Part shown: positions 52,604 through 61,568 of the stretch, one piece after another
Layout of the letters: each line of letters starts with the position of its first letter
How positions within the stretch are numbered: position 1 is the first letter of the stretch
Source of the DNA: Pseudaminobacter soli (ex Li et al. 2025)
GTDB lineage: Bacteria; Pseudomonadota; Alphaproteobacteria; Rhizobiales; Rhizobiaceae
Length of the DNA stretch: 64,000 nucleotides
Assembly: GCF_003012705.1 (NCBI RefSeq)
Contig: NZ_PXYL01000006.1
Span: 186,001-250,000 of the forward strand
Reading direction: 5' to 3'
The notes under the pieces: model-generated
Told to the model about the DNA's origin: nothing
The model's input: only the letters and a program-made list of their open reading frames with translations
The model's database searches: none
Program-made: the position numbers and the translations under genes

Positions 52604-53077
52604 TCATTCGGTAAAGTTGGCCAGATTGTCCAGCGTTGACGCCATGCCTGCGGCGTGGTCCTCGGGCCTGATGCCCCGGGGCACGTTCTCGCAGCGAATG
52701 GTGACTTCCGTCCCGCCGTCCACAGCTCGCAGGCTAGTCGTCACCGTCATAGCGCCTGCGAAAGCCGGGTCGTCGGACTCGAACTCGATCAGTTCCACGA
52801 CGCGCTGATCGGGGACCAGTTCCAGAAAGCGTCCTTCGAAAACGTCTGCGTCGTCGGAGGTCTTGCCGCGCACCTCATGACTGGCATCCGCGTAGGAAAA
52901 CGACATCCGGAATGTCCCGCCCTCCCGCGCGTCGAAGGCATAGACCTGCGCCTTCATGCCGGCGGGCGGGCGCCATCTGACGATGGCCTCGGGATCAAGC
53001 AATGCACGGTAGATAGTGTGCGGCGTTGCGCGAATGATGCGCGACGCGGTGTCCGTTCTCCCGGTGCTGGCACTCAT
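52604..53077 (-). CDS. SRPBCC / AHSA1 domain protein
   Basis: A 157-residue START-like protein of the AHSA1 family, with RIIRATPHTIYRALLDPEAI, RWRPPAGMKAQVYAFDAREG and TSLRAVDGGTEVTIRCENVP. The start ATG at 53077 has GGAGG four to five bases upstream. No regulator is adjacent, unlike the pair at 43.3 kb. Function unknown; ligand-binding is expected from the fold. Confidence 0.88.
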   Translation of the reverse strand: MSASTGRTDTASRIIRATPHTIYRALLDPEAIVRWRPPAGMKAQVYAFDAREGGTFRMSFSYADASHEVRGKTSDDADVFEGRFLELVPDQRVVELIEFESDDPAFAGAMTVTTSLRAVDGGTEVTIRCENVPRGIRPEDHAAGMASTLDNLANFTE

Positions 53078-53180
53078 TTGTCCTCCTTTCCCCTGCCGCT
53101 TGGGTCGCATGATAGCGGTCCCTCGCGCAGACGCGAAGGTTGGAAATGGATCGAACGAATGGGCAGATTTCCGGGAAGAT

Positions 53181-53207
53181 GAGGCGCCGAGCGAAGACCG
53201 GCGCCTC
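53181..53207 (-). terminator. Hairpin after metZ
   Basis: GAGGCGCCG-N9-CGGCGCCTC has perfect 9-bp arms and lies eight bases after the metZ stop on the minus strand. ATCTTCCC follows, so it is a weak intrinsic terminator at best. Confidence 0.5.
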
Positions 53208-53214
53208 CGATACC

Positions 53215-54405
53215 TTAGGCCGCCGCCTTCAACGCGCGGTCGATGTCCTTCAGAAGGTCGTCGGTGTCTTCCAGTCCCAGCGACAGGCGCAGCGTGCCGT
53301 CGCCGATGCCGAGTTCGGCGCGCGCTTCATCGGTCAGGTTCTTGTGCGTGGTGGTGGCCGGGTGCGTGATCAGGCTCTTGGAGTCGCCGAGATTGTTGGA
53401 GATCAGCACCACGTCGAGCGCGTTCTCGAAGGCGAAGGCCGATTTCTTGCCACCCTTGAGTTCGAAGCAGATCAGCGTCGAGCCGCCCTTCATCTGCTTC
53501 TTGATGATGTCGGCCTGCGGGTGGTCGGCCCGGCCGGGATAGATCACGCGCGCCACCTCCGGCCGCCCGGCCAGGAAGTCGGCAACCTTGGCCGCACTCT
53601 CGCTCTGCTGGCGCACGCGCAGCGGCAACGTCTCAAGCCCTTTCAGCAGCGTCCAGGCGTTGAAGGGCGAAAGGCTCGGGCCGGTGTGGCGGAAATAGTC
53701 GTGCAGGTTCTCATCGATCCACTGCTTGTCGGAGAGGATGACGCCGCCCAGGCAGCGGCCCTGGCCGTCGATATGCTTGGTGGCCGAGTAGACGACGACA
53801 TGCGCGCCAAGCTCCAGCGGCTTCTGCAGGAGCGGCGTGGCGAAGACGTTGTCGACGATCAGCCGCGCGCCGATCGAATTGGCGAGCGCTGCCACGGCGG
53901 CGATGTCCACGACTTCAAGCGTCGGGTTGGTCGGGCTTTCCAGGAAGAACACCTTGGTGTTGGGCTGCACCGCCTTTTCCCAGTTGGCGATGTCGCGGCC
54001 GTCCACCAGCGTCGCCTCGATGCCGTAACGAGGCGCAAGCGTCTCCACCACCCAGCGACAGGAGCCGAACAGCGCGCGCGCCGCCACGATGTGGTCGCCG
54101 GCCTTGAGGCTGCACAGGATCGCGGCCGTCACCGCCGCCATGCCGGACGCCAGCGCGCGGGCGTCTTCGGCGCCTTCCAGCGCGCACATGCGCTTTTCGA
54201 ACATGTCGACCGTCGGGTTGGCGTAGCGCGAATATATGAAGCCGGGCGTCTCGCCCTTGAATCGGGCCTCTGCGGACTCAGCCGTTTCGTATACATAGCC
54301 CTGCGTGAGGAACATCGCCTCCGCGGTCTCGCCGAATTCGGAGCGCAGCACGCCGGAGTGGACGAGTTGGGTTGCAGGTTTCCAGTCACGCGTATTGTTC
54401 GTCAT
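53215..54405 (-). CDS. metZ: O-succinylhomoserine sulfhydrylase
   Basis: A 396-residue PLP enzyme of the Cys/Met metabolism family. The PLP lysine is Lys210 (YSATKHIDGQGRCLGG), with the substrate-site Asp185 (IVDNVFATPLLQKPL). Together with its SAM-II leader this identifies O-succinylhomoserine sulfhydrylase (MetZ), which makes homocysteine from O-succinylhomoserine and sulfide. The ATG at 54405 is preceded by an AAGG-containing leader; the longer frame would run into the terminator hairpin. It is divergent from the dCTP deaminase gene. Confidence 0.95.
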   Translation of the reverse strand: MTNNTRDWKPATQLVHSGVLRSEFGETAEAMFLTQGYVYETAESAEARFKGETPGFIYSRYANPTVDMFEKRMCALEGAEDARALASGMAAVTAAILCSLKAGDHIVAARALFGSCRWVVETLAPRYGIEATLVDGRDIANWEKAVQPNTKVFFLESPTNPTLEVVDIAAVAALANSIGARLIVDNVFATPLLQKPLELGAHVVVYSATKHIDGQGRCLGGVILSDKQWIDENLHDYFRHTGPSLSPFNAWTLLKGLETLPLRVRQQSESAAKVADFLAGRPEVARVIYPGRADHPQADIIKKQMKGGSTLICFELKGGKKSAFAFENALDVVLISNNLGDSKSLITHPATTTHKNLTDEARAELGIGDGTLRLSLGLEDTDDLLKDIDRALKAAA

Positions 54406-54422
54406 AGCCTTGATCCAGACAC

Positions 54423-54457
54423 AAAAAAACCGGCCGCGAAAAAGTCGCATGCCGGTT
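54423..54457 (-). terminator. Intrinsic terminator in the metZ leader
   Basis: On the minus strand AACCGGC/GCCGGTT (with inner GCGA/TCGC pairs) forms a hairpin followed by a run of T. It lies between the SAM-II aptamer and the metZ ATG. GCGACTT in its loop region (54442-54448) is exactly complementary to AAGTCGC of the aptamer (54474-54480). Confidence 0.8.
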
Positions 54458-54466
54458 CACGAACGG

Positions 54467-54519
54467 CCCTTTAGCGACTTGTTTAACGTGGCTGCAAGCC
54501 GACCGGCAAATCACCACGG
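54467..54519 (-). promoter_or_regulatory. SAM-II riboswitch
   Basis: The minus-strand leader carries the SAM-II core: P1 CGTGG (54514-54518) with CCACG (54487-54491), the GATTTG and GGCTTGCAG loop, TTAAAC, and the conserved AAGTCGCTAAAG tail. The pseudoknot pairs CGGCTT with AAGTCG (54496-54501 with 54475-54480). SAM binding should lower metZ expression. SAM-II before metZ or metA is typical of alphaproteobacteria. Confidence 0.95.
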
Positions 54520-54556
54520 GATAAAGTTCCATTAGACCTCGTGCAGGCTTGCGTCA

Positions 54557-55699
54557 ATGGCGCACATCACTAAACCTCCTTCGACCATTTTCGTGGAGCT
54601 GGCATTGGCGAAGGCAGGAATTCTTCCGGATCAGGAGATCGCGGCACTCTTTGAGAAGAGAGCGCTGGTCTCCGCACGCGCGCTCGACGCCGACCAGATC
54701 CAGCCGGCGAGCCTCGACCTGCGCCTCGGCGAAAAGGCTTATCGCGTGCGCGCGAGCTTCCTGCCCGGGCCCGGCCACAAGGTCGTAGACAAGCTCGAGC
54801 GGCTGAAGCTGCATGAGATCGACCTGACCCAAGGCGCAGTACTGGAAACCGGCTGCGTCTATATCGTGCCGCTGCTTGAAAGCCTCGCACTGCCACAGGC
54901 GATATCGGCCTCTGCTAATCCGAAGAGCTCGACCGGTCGCCTCGACATCTTCACCCGCGTCATGACCGACCACGGCCAGGAGTTCGACAAGATCCCGGCT
55001 GGATACACCGGGCCTCTCTACATGGAGGTCAGCCCGCGCACCTTCCCGATCATCGTGCGCACCGGCTCGCGCCTGTCGCAAATTCGCTTCCGCACCGGCA
55101 AGGCCGTGCTGACCGAGGCCGAACTCCACGACCTGCACGAAAACGAGACGCTGGTCGCTTCAGAGACGCCCAACATCTCGGGCGGCGGCATCGCACTCTC
55201 GATCGACCTTCATGGCGATAAGGACGGACTGATCGGCTACCGCGCCAAGCATCACACCGGGCTGATCGATGTCGACAAGCGCGCGGCGCAGGATCTGCAC
55301 GATTTCTGGGAGCCGCTCTACCGGCGCGGCGCGGGCGAGCTGGTGCTCGACCCGGACGAGTTCTACATCCTCGCCAGCCGCGAGGCCGTGCATGTGCCGC
55401 CCGGCCATGCGGCCGAGATGACGCCCTTCGACCCGCTGGTTGGCGAATTCCGCGTCCATTATGCCGGGTTCTTCGATCCGGGCTTCGGCCATTCGGCCGC
55501 CGGCGGCACTGGCAGCCGCGCGGTGCTGGAGGTGCGCAGCCATGAAGTGCCGTTCATCCTTGAACACGGCCAGATCGTCGGTCGCCTCGTCTATGAGCGC
55601 ATGCTGTCGCGCCCGAAGGCGCTTTACGGTTCCGATCTCGGCTCGAACTATCAGGCGCAGGGCCTGAAGCTCTCCAAGCATTTTCGTGCGGAATCCTGA
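54557..55699 (+). CDS. dcd: 2'-deoxycytidine 5'-triphosphate deaminase, two-domain type
   Basis: A 380-residue protein with two dUTPase/Dcd-like beta domains, about twice the length of the E. coli Dcd. The first contains QIQPASLDLRLGEKAYRVRA and SANPKSSTGRLDIFTRVMTD, and the second FFDPGFGHSAAGGTGSRAVL followed by EVRSHEVPFILEHGQ. This long form is annotated as 2'-deoxycytidine 5'-triphosphate deaminase in alphaproteobacteria. It yields dUTP for thymidylate synthesis. It is divergent from the metZ riboswitch, and a perfect hairpin follows it. Confidence 0.95.
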   Translation: MAHITKPPSTIFVELALAKAGILPDQEIAALFEKRALVSARALDADQIQPASLDLRLGEKAYRVRASFLPGPGHKVVDKLERLKLHEIDLTQGAVLETGCVYIVPLLESLALPQAISASANPKSSTGRLDIFTRVMTDHGQEFDKIPAGYTGPLYMEVSPRTFPIIVRTGSRLSQIRFRTGKAVLTEAELHDLHENETLVASETPNISGGGIALSIDLHGDKDGLIGYRAKHHTGLIDVDKRAAQDLHDFWEPLYRRGAGELVLDPDEFYILASREAVHVPPGHAAEMTPFDPLVGEFRVHYAGFFDPGFGHSAAGGTGSRAVLEVRSHEVPFILEHGQIVGRLVYERMLSRPKALYGSDLGSNYQAQGLKLSKHFRAES

Positions 55700-55705
55700 T
55701 TGACG

Positions 55706-55735
55706 AAGCGGAGGCCACATCTGCAGCCTCCGCTT
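55706..55735 (+). terminator. Hairpin after dcd
   Basis: AAGCGGAGGC/GCCTCCGCTT has perfect 10-bp arms with a 10-nt loop and starts seven bases after the stop. GAAATTG follows, not a T-run. It also lies downstream of the convergent DUF2793 gene. Confidence 0.6.
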
Positions 55736-55767
55736 GAAATTGAAGCGTCGTTATCCTCGCCGCCGCG

Positions 55768-57477
55768 TTAGGCCACCCGCATCCAGATGGCCGGCGCGCT
55801 TGTGGAAGCCGCCTCACTCGCCACATATCCCCATGCCGCGGGAGTGGCGGTCGCAAAGGCAAGCGTGCGCTGCAGGGTCTTGTTGACGGTTGTGCCGATG
55901 GCTGCAAGATCGAGATTGGGCGATGCATCGGGTTGCCAGGCCGAAACGGTAGCGGTCGAACTGTGCCGTAGGCCAAGCCAATATTGCACCCCCTTCCGAA
56001 ACGCCAGCGAGACGGTTGCCTCCTTCGCCCCGGCGGTCGAGAAGTCGAGCGTTCCGGTCTCGGTAATGCGCCCGCTCGGCCGGCCTCGGGCGTCACTCTC
56101 ATAGACGACAATCTTGCCTTGGGCGCTCGCCACCGCCGTGGTGACGTTCGCCCCGATCCGATCCGCGGTGAAATCGAATTTCGGAATGAATGGGTAGAGG
56201 CTGATGCGGTTGGCGGCGCCCGCCACCGTTGCCGGCGTCGTTCCGACGCCGGTGTCCGCGCAAACGTAGCGGCCGCTGTCCGCCTCGATACCAGGTAGTT
56301 CGTCGTCGCCCAGCGTGACCGTGCGGCCGGCCTTTCGACCCTGGAAGCGGCCGCTCGTGTGATTGTACCAGAGTTGGCCGTTGACGGGCGTGCCGGGATC
56401 GCTTGCCTGGCTCACCAACTCCAGGCCGTTGTGCACGCGGGTGAGCCCGCTGGTCCGGACCAGTTCCAGAGAGGTGAAGAAGGCGGAGCCGTCCGGCGAC
56501 ACCTTCATCGTGAAATTGTCGTCGCCCAGCGTGCCGAACAAGGCGCGCGAGCTCCAGTTGGTCTGGAAGATGAACCCAGCGTCGTTGCCGGATGCGCTCT
56601 TGTTCAGCGTTGCCTGCATGCTTGCGCCGGCGTGGTTGAACAGTACGGCCGGCGAGTTGATGGACAGGCGATTGTAGCTGTCGGCGGTGGCGCCGCCTAT
56701 GCCCGCATACAAAGCGGTGACGTTCGCCGACGCCGCAAGGACCTCCAGCACCCGGCCACTGAACGTGACCGTCGCAGCGGCGGTGGCGGCTGTGGGGCCG
56801 ATATTGACGTTGGTCGTGGACCCGTTGGCGCCGCCGGTGCCGATGTTGACGATCTTGGTGTTGCCGCTCGTCGTCGCGCCGGTGCCCAGGTTTACGGTCG
56901 ACGCGCCGGTGCCGGTGCCGAAGGAGACCGTGGTGCCAGACGCCGTGAAGGTGCCAGAGAAGGTGGTGGCGCCCGAGAAGGTCTGCGACAGGTTGCCGAT
57001 CGTAGCAAGTGCGCCGGTCAGGTTCGGCAGCGTGTAGGTGCGCGTCTGACCGGCCGTGATGCCCGAGAGCAGGAACTTCGCCTGCTTGCTGGCGTCGGCC
57101 TCGTTGACGAGCGTAAACAGGGTGTCCTGGAACGGAGAGGCAACGGACGTCGTCCACTTCCCGCCGTCCCAGGCAACCAGCTGCGCCTCGTCGGCCACCC
57201 AGGCCAGCCAGCCGGTGCCCGGCGAGAGAAATATCCACCCGCCGTCCTGGGCAACCGCGATCTTCCCGTGCTGGCCCGCCCAGGCACCCGTCGCGCCTGA
57301 GGCCACGATCCAGCGCTCACCGGCGCTCACGCTGCTGGGCGGCGCGGCAAGGTCACGGTCCTGGACAGAGAGCTGCACCAAGGCATCGAGCATTTGCAGC
57401 GCCTCGTTGTGCGTCACATGCTTCTGCGCCTGCGAGGGCATCAGATAGGGAAGGGCGAGATTTGGCGTGTTGTCCAT
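55768..57477 (-). CDS. DUF2793 domain protein (phage tail-fibre-like)
   Basis: A 569-residue protein. Residues 1-85 match the DUF2793 domain of phage and prophage tail proteins (LALPYLMPSQAQKHVTHNEA, then WIFLSPGTGWLAWVADEAQL). The middle (about 130-215) is low-complexity Gly/Thr/Ser/Asn repeats such as STVNLGTGATTSGNTKIVN, typical of fibre shafts. The C-terminal third is a beta-rich head. I chose ATG at 57477 (AGGAA six bases upstream). No other phage gene is nearby, and tRNA-Gly lies 136 bases away on the same strand. It is probably a phage or tailocin remnant, or a host-borrowed adhesin-like protein. Confidence 0.85.
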   Translation of the reverse strand: MDNTPNLALPYLMPSQAQKHVTHNEALQMLDALVQLSVQDRDLAAPPSSVSAGERWIVASGATGAWAGQHGKIAVAQDGGWIFLSPGTGWLAWVADEAQLVAWDGGKWTTSVASPFQDTLFTLVNEADASKQAKFLLSGITAGQTRTYTLPNLTGALATIGNLSQTFSGATTFSGTFTASGTTVSFGTGTGASTVNLGTGATTSGNTKIVNIGTGGANGSTTNVNIGPTAATAAATVTFSGRVLEVLAASANVTALYAGIGGATADSYNRLSINSPAVLFNHAGASMQATLNKSASGNDAGFIFQTNWSSRALFGTLGDDNFTMKVSPDGSAFFTSLELVRTSGLTRVHNGLELVSQASDPGTPVNGQLWYNHTSGRFQGRKAGRTVTLGDDELPGIEADSGRYVCADTGVGTTPATVAGAANRISLYPFIPKFDFTADRIGANVTTAVASAQGKIVVYESDARGRPSGRITETGTLDFSTAGAKEATVSLAFRKGVQYWLGLRHSSTATVSAWQPDASPNLDLAAIGTTVNKTLQRTLAFATATPAAWGYVASEAASTSAPAIWMRVA

Positions 57478-57613
57478 GGCGGTTCCTGCGCTAGGGTTTC
57501 CTGGGCGCAAGTGTACCGGTGGCTCTGAGATGGGGGATAAATCCGCCCGATTACGTGTCCAAGGCGAAAGCCCGCCGGGTAAAAGAACACATATTCGTGG
57601 TTGCAGGGAAAAC

Positions 57614-57687
57614 TGGAGCGGGTAGCGGGAATCGAACCCGCGCGATCAGCTTGGGAAGCTGACAAGCTACCATTACATCATACCCGC
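57614..57687 (-). tRNA. tRNA-Gly(CCC)
   Basis: A 74-nt cloverleaf on the minus strand with acceptor GCGGGTA/TACCCGC, anticodon stem TCAGC/GCTGA and loop TTCCCAA (anticodon CCC, reading GGG), T-arm CGGG-TTCGATT-CCCG and encoded CCA. It lies upstream of the DUF2793 gene on the same strand. Confidence 0.96.
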
Positions 57688-57828
57688 ACAGGCTTCGATT
57701 ATCACGGAGTTGCGGAGGTCGGCAATCGCAAATCGCTCTGCCGTCTTTCGGTCGAGCTTGTCGGTATGGTCGAAAGTCGCGTATGTGCGCGAAAGAGCAA
57801 TTGGAATGCGAATCGCAGGAGGACAGAC

Positions 57829-58092
57829 GTGTCCGAACTTACACGCTTTCTCGGCGACACCCCGTTTCGGGTGTTTCTCAAGCTGGTGGTGGTGTCGTTT
57901 CTGGTCGGCATCGCCATGAGCTTCTTCGGCTGGTCGCCCTATGACATCTTCTACCAGCTGCGTGATTTCGTCGTGCAGATCTGGAACATGGGTTTTAAGG
58001 CCATCGACCGCTTCGTCGGCTACTTCCTGCTCGGCGCGGCCGTTGTCATCCCTGTCTTCGTGGTCTTGCGGCTTCTCAGCTATCGCCGCTGA
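57829..58092 (+). CDS. Small integral membrane protein (DUF6460-like)
   Basis: An 87-residue protein with two transmembrane helices (RVFLKLVVVSFLVGIAMSFF and GYFLLGAAVVIPVFVVLRLL) joined by a tryptophan-containing loop. It resembles the DUF6460 family of Rhizobiales membrane proteins. The GTG at 57829 has GGAGG upstream at good spacing, which decides the start; the longer in-frame reading runs back toward the tRNA. Function unknown. Confidence 0.85.
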   Translation: MSELTRFLGDTPFRVFLKLVVVSFLVGIAMSFFGWSPYDIFYQLRDFVVQIWNMGFKAIDRFVGYFLLGAAVVIPVFVVLRLLSYRR

Positions 58093-58992
58093 TCAGCCAA
58101 AGGCTGAAGCCACTTCAAACAATATCGCGTGCCGGCGTGCCAGTGCCGGCACATCGCGCGAATAGCCGCCGCCGATCACACCACAGACCGGCACGCCTTT
58201 TTCCCGAAAATGCTGGATGACGGCCAGGTCGCGGCGACGCAGGCCGTCGTCGCTCAGCGACAGTCGACCGAGGCGGTCTTCGGCATGCGGGTCGACGCCC
58301 GCATTATAGAAAACCAGATCCCAGCGCGCGATGGACGACAGCCTCGGCAGCGTTTCCAGCAGCGTTTCGAGATAAGCATCGTCGCCGGTTCGATCCGGAA
58401 GCGCGATGTCGAGATCGGAAGCGATCTTGCGCGCGGGGTAGTTGCGCTCCCCGTGCATCGAAAAGGTGAAGACGCGCGGCTCGCCGCGGAGGATGTCGGC
58501 GGTGCCGTCCCCCTGATGCACGTCGAGGTCGACCACGAGGATTTTCATGTCCGGTTCTTCGGCAAGCAAGGCCAGCGCGGCCACCGCAACATCGTTGAAG
58601 GTGCAGAAGCCGGCCCCTTGCAGATGCCGAGCATGATGGCTGCCGCCGGCGGTGTTGCAGGCAATGCCGTGCCGAAGCGCCAGCCTGGCCGCCAGCATGG
58701 TGCCGCCTGCGGCAAGCTGGGCGCGGCGGGAGACGCGCGCGGAAATCGGAAAGCCGATGTCGCGCTCGATCTGCTCCGGCACCGCGCAGGCAATCACCTG
58801 CTCGACGTAGCGTAGGTCGTGGGCGAGGCCGAGCAAGCTTGAGGGCGCGGGCTCGGCAAGATGCAGATTGCCATTTGCCAGACCGCGCTCGTTCAGGCTT
58901 TCCATGAGCAGACGGTACTTGCCCATCGGAAAACGATGGTCAGCCGTAAAGCCCGCGTCATAATCGGGGTGGTGGACAAGCTGCAGCGCCAT
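58093..58992 (-). CDS. Histone deacetylase family protein (acetylpolyamine/acetoin-type amidohydrolase)
   Basis: A 299-residue HDAC-fold enzyme. Catalytic His residues are in GGSHHARHLQGAGFC and the zinc ligands in DLDVHQGDGTAD, with a later Asp in NAGVDPHAEDRLG and the tail GGGYSRDVPALARRH. Bacterial members deacetylate polyamines, acetoin-related compounds or proteins. The ATG at 58992 follows AAGG at seven bases; the longer frame upstream runs into the divergent MATE gene. The gene ends immediately beside the convergent small membrane protein gene. Confidence 0.93.
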   Translation of the reverse strand: MALQLVHHPDYDAGFTADHRFPMGKYRLLMESLNERGLANGNLHLAEPAPSSLLGLAHDLRYVEQVIACAVPEQIERDIGFPISARVSRRAQLAAGGTMLAARLALRHGIACNTAGGSHHARHLQGAGFCTFNDVAVAALALLAEEPDMKILVVDLDVHQGDGTADILRGEPRVFTFSMHGERNYPARKIASDLDIALPDRTGDDAYLETLLETLPRLSSIARWDLVFYNAGVDPHAEDRLGRLSLSDDGLRRRDLAVIQHFREKGVPVCGVIGGGYSRDVPALARRHAILFEVASAFG

Positions 58993-59126
58993 GATCAGCC
59001 TTATGTAGCCTGTCCGGGCCCCGGTGACAGCCCTCTGCATCAACTGTCTCCTGACAGACGGGCCTTGCGTTGCAGAGGAGCCCTGTTGCAAATCTGGCAC
59101 CTCCGCAAAGGGAAAGGCTGCTAGCC

Positions 59127-60476
59127 GTGAACCAAGCTCCATCGATCACGCCAGGTGCGAAGGCTTTCGAGGTGAACAATCGCCTCGTTCTGGCCATCGC
59201 CATTCCCATGACCCTTGCCTATGTCACCACGCCCTTGCTGGGTCTGGTCGACACGACGGTTGTGGGACAGTTCGGCGACCCGGCACTGCTCGGCGGCCTT
59301 GCGGCCGGGGCGATCATTTTCGACGTGGTATTCGCCAGCTTCAATTTCCTGCGCTCGGGTACCACGGGCCTGGTTGCGCAGGCGTTCGGCCGCGGTGAAC
59401 CGTTGGAAGAACGAGCGGTTTTCCTGCGCGCCTGCGCCATAGCGATCGCCTGCGGCCTGGCGCTGGTCGTGCTCGTTCCACTGTTAGCCAGAATGGGCGA
59501 ATGGTTCATGGGGGCCGAGCCGGGCGTCACCGCCGCCATGGACAGCTACCTCCGCATCCGCATGCTTTCGGCGCCCGCATCGTTGCTCAACTACGCCATC
59601 CTTGGCTATTTCCTTGGGCGCGGCGAGGCCAATCTGGGGCTGCTCCTCCAGCTCGTGCTGAACACCGTCAACATCGTTCTTTCCATCTGGTTTGGCTTGC
59701 GTCTCGGCTGGGGCGTGGCGGGCGTCGCCTGGGGTACGGTCTGCGGCGAGATCGTAACCGCGCTGCTGGGGCTGACAATCATCGGCAGGCGCTTCATCGC
59801 CATGCCAAAGGTGGTCTGGTCCCATGTCTTTGCGACGGCGGCGCTGCGCCGCATGCTGGCGCTCAATGGCGACATCATGATCCGCTCCTTCGTGCTGATG
59901 GGCGCCTTCACGCTTCTGACGCGTCAGGGCGCCCAACTCGGCACGCTGACGCTCGCGGCCAATGCGGTGTTGATGCACTTCTTCATGGTGTCGAGCTATT
60001 TCCTCGACGGCTTTGCGACGGCGGCGGAGCAACTGGCGGGCAGGGCGGTCGGCGCCCGGTACCTGCCGGCCTTCAACCGTGCGATCCGGCTGACATCGCT
60101 GTGGGGATTCGGAATGGCTGGCGTTGCAAGCGTCGTCGCCCTTCTTTTCGGCGATCAGCTGATCGGGATCATCACCACAGCCGCCTCGGTCAGGGAGGAG
60201 GCGGCGCTTTATCTGCCTTGGGCAGCGTTCACGGCGATCAGCGGCGTCATGGCCTTTCAGATGGACGGCGTTTTTATCGGCGCCACCTGGTCACGCGACA
60301 TGCGCAACATGATGCTCCTGTCCTTCGCCGTCTTCGTCGTGGCGCTGCTGCTTCTCGGCCATTTCTTCGGCAATCACGGCCTGTGGGCGGCCCTGCACAT
60401 CTTCCTCATCGCGCGCGGCCTCAGCCTCATGGCGATCCTGCCGAGAAGCGTTCGCGCGACCTTTTCCGAAAGCTGA
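59127..60476 (+). CDS. MATE family multidrug/metabolite exporter
   Basis: A 449-residue transporter with about twelve transmembrane helices and the MATE segments LVDTTVVGQFGDPALLGGLA and SYFLDGFATAAEQLAGRAVG. It is a DinF-like branch by the length and motif spacing. It exports organic cations or drugs with Na+ or H+. The GTG at 59127 was chosen; it is divergent from the HDAC gene and ends directly before the convergent pyrD stop. Confidence 0.92.
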   Translation: MNQAPSITPGAKAFEVNNRLVLAIAIPMTLAYVTTPLLGLVDTTVVGQFGDPALLGGLAAGAIIFDVVFASFNFLRSGTTGLVAQAFGRGEPLEERAVFLRACAIAIACGLALVVLVPLLARMGEWFMGAEPGVTAAMDSYLRIRMLSAPASLLNYAILGYFLGRGEANLGLLLQLVLNTVNIVLSIWFGLRLGWGVAGVAWGTVCGEIVTALLGLTIIGRRFIAMPKVVWSHVFATAALRRMLALNGDIMIRSFVLMGAFTLLTRQGAQLGTLTLAANAVLMHFFMVSSYFLDGFATAAEQLAGRAVGARYLPAFNRAIRLTSLWGFGMAGVASVVALLFGDQLIGIITTAASVREEAALYLPWAAFTAISGVMAFQMDGVFIGATWSRDMRNMMLLSFAVFVVALLLLGHFFGNHGLWAALHIFLIARGLSLMAILPRSVRATFSES

Positions 60477-61568
60477 TCAGCCGATCGAACGATCGGCCCA
60501 TTGAACCAGCCGGGAGTCGCGGATTTCGCGAAGGCTCGCGATGTTCTGGCTTTCCGCAAAGCGTGCCATGCCGGCCACCACGCGCGCCGGCAGCGCCGGT
60601 CCGGCATAGATCATGCTCGTATAGAGCTGCACGAGGTCGGCGCCCGCCCGGATTTTTTCGAGCGCCGTCTCCGCAGAATGCACGCCGCCAACGCCGATGA
60701 TGGCGAAGTCGGGCCCGAGCAGTCGGCGCATCTTTGCCAGCACAATGGTCGAGCGCTCGAACAACGGCTTGCCCGACAGGCCGCCGCTTTCGCCCTTATT
60801 TGCCGTGCTGGCGAGCACTGGGCGCGCAATCGTCGTGTTGGACACGATGACGCCTTCAATGGCCTTCTCCGTCACCTCGGCGGCGATGTCCTCCAGATCG
60901 GCCTCGTGCAGGTCCGGCGCGATCTTGAGGAACAGGGGAACCTTGCGGCCGAGCCGCTGAGCCTCAGTGTCGCGCGCCGCAACTACGCGAGAAAGCAGTT
61001 CTGCCAGGCTTTCGCGCGCCTGCATGTTGCGCAGGCCCGGCGTGTTGGGAGACGAGATATTGACGGTCAGGTAGCTCGCATAGCGCGCAAACCGCTTCAC
61101 GCCCAACTCGTAGTCACTGATGCGGTCGGCGCTGTCCTTGTTGGCGCCGATGTTGACGCCCACGATGCCGCCCCGTCCTGCGCGCGCGGCAAGGCGCTGT
61201 TCGCAGCGCTCATGGCCTTCATTGTTGAAGCCAAGGCGGTTGATGACGGCCTCGTCCTCGGTCAGGCGGAATATGCGCGGCTTTGGGTTGCCGGGCTGCG
61301 GCAGCGGCGTCACCGTGCCGACTTCGGCAAAGCCGAAACCAAGCCGCAACAAGGCGTCCGGCACTTCGGCATTCTTGTCGTAGCCGGCCGCCATGCCGAG
61401 CGGATTGGGAAACTCAAGCCCGCATAGAGACACGCGCAGTCGAGGACTCGAAACTACGCGGCCGGGAAGCGGAACGCCGCATTTCAGTGCCCTGATGGAA
61501 AGCCCGTGGGCCGTCTCGGGATCGAACGTGAAAAGCAGGTTGCGGCCAAGCGTGTCGAAAAGGCTCAT
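60477..61568 (-). CDS. pyrD: Dihydroorotate dehydrogenase (quinone), class 2
   Basis: A 363-residue class 2 DHODH. An N-terminal membrane-associating extension (SLFDTLGRNLLFTFDPETAH) precedes the FMN barrel. The catalytic serine region is YLTVNISSPNTPGLRNMQ and the FMN-binding end is IIGVGGVHSAETALEKIRAG. It oxidises dihydroorotate to orotate and reduces quinone. The start at 61568 overlaps the DUF952 stop by one base (TGATG), so the two genes are coupled. Confidence 0.96.
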   Translation of the reverse strand: MSLFDTLGRNLLFTFDPETAHGLSIRALKCGVPLPGRVVSSPRLRVSLCGLEFPNPLGMAAGYDKNAEVPDALLRLGFGFAEVGTVTPLPQPGNPKPRIFRLTEDEAVINRLGFNNEGHERCEQRLAARAGRGGIVGVNIGANKDSADRISDYELGVKRFARYASYLTVNISSPNTPGLRNMQARESLAELLSRVVAARDTEAQRLGRKVPLFLKIAPDLHEADLEDIAAEVTEKAIEGVIVSNTTIARPVLASTANKGESGGLSGKPLFERSTIVLAKMRRLLGPDFAIIGVGGVHSAETALEKIRAGADLVQLYTSMIYAGPALPARVVAGMARFAESQNIASLREIRDSRLVQWADRSIG

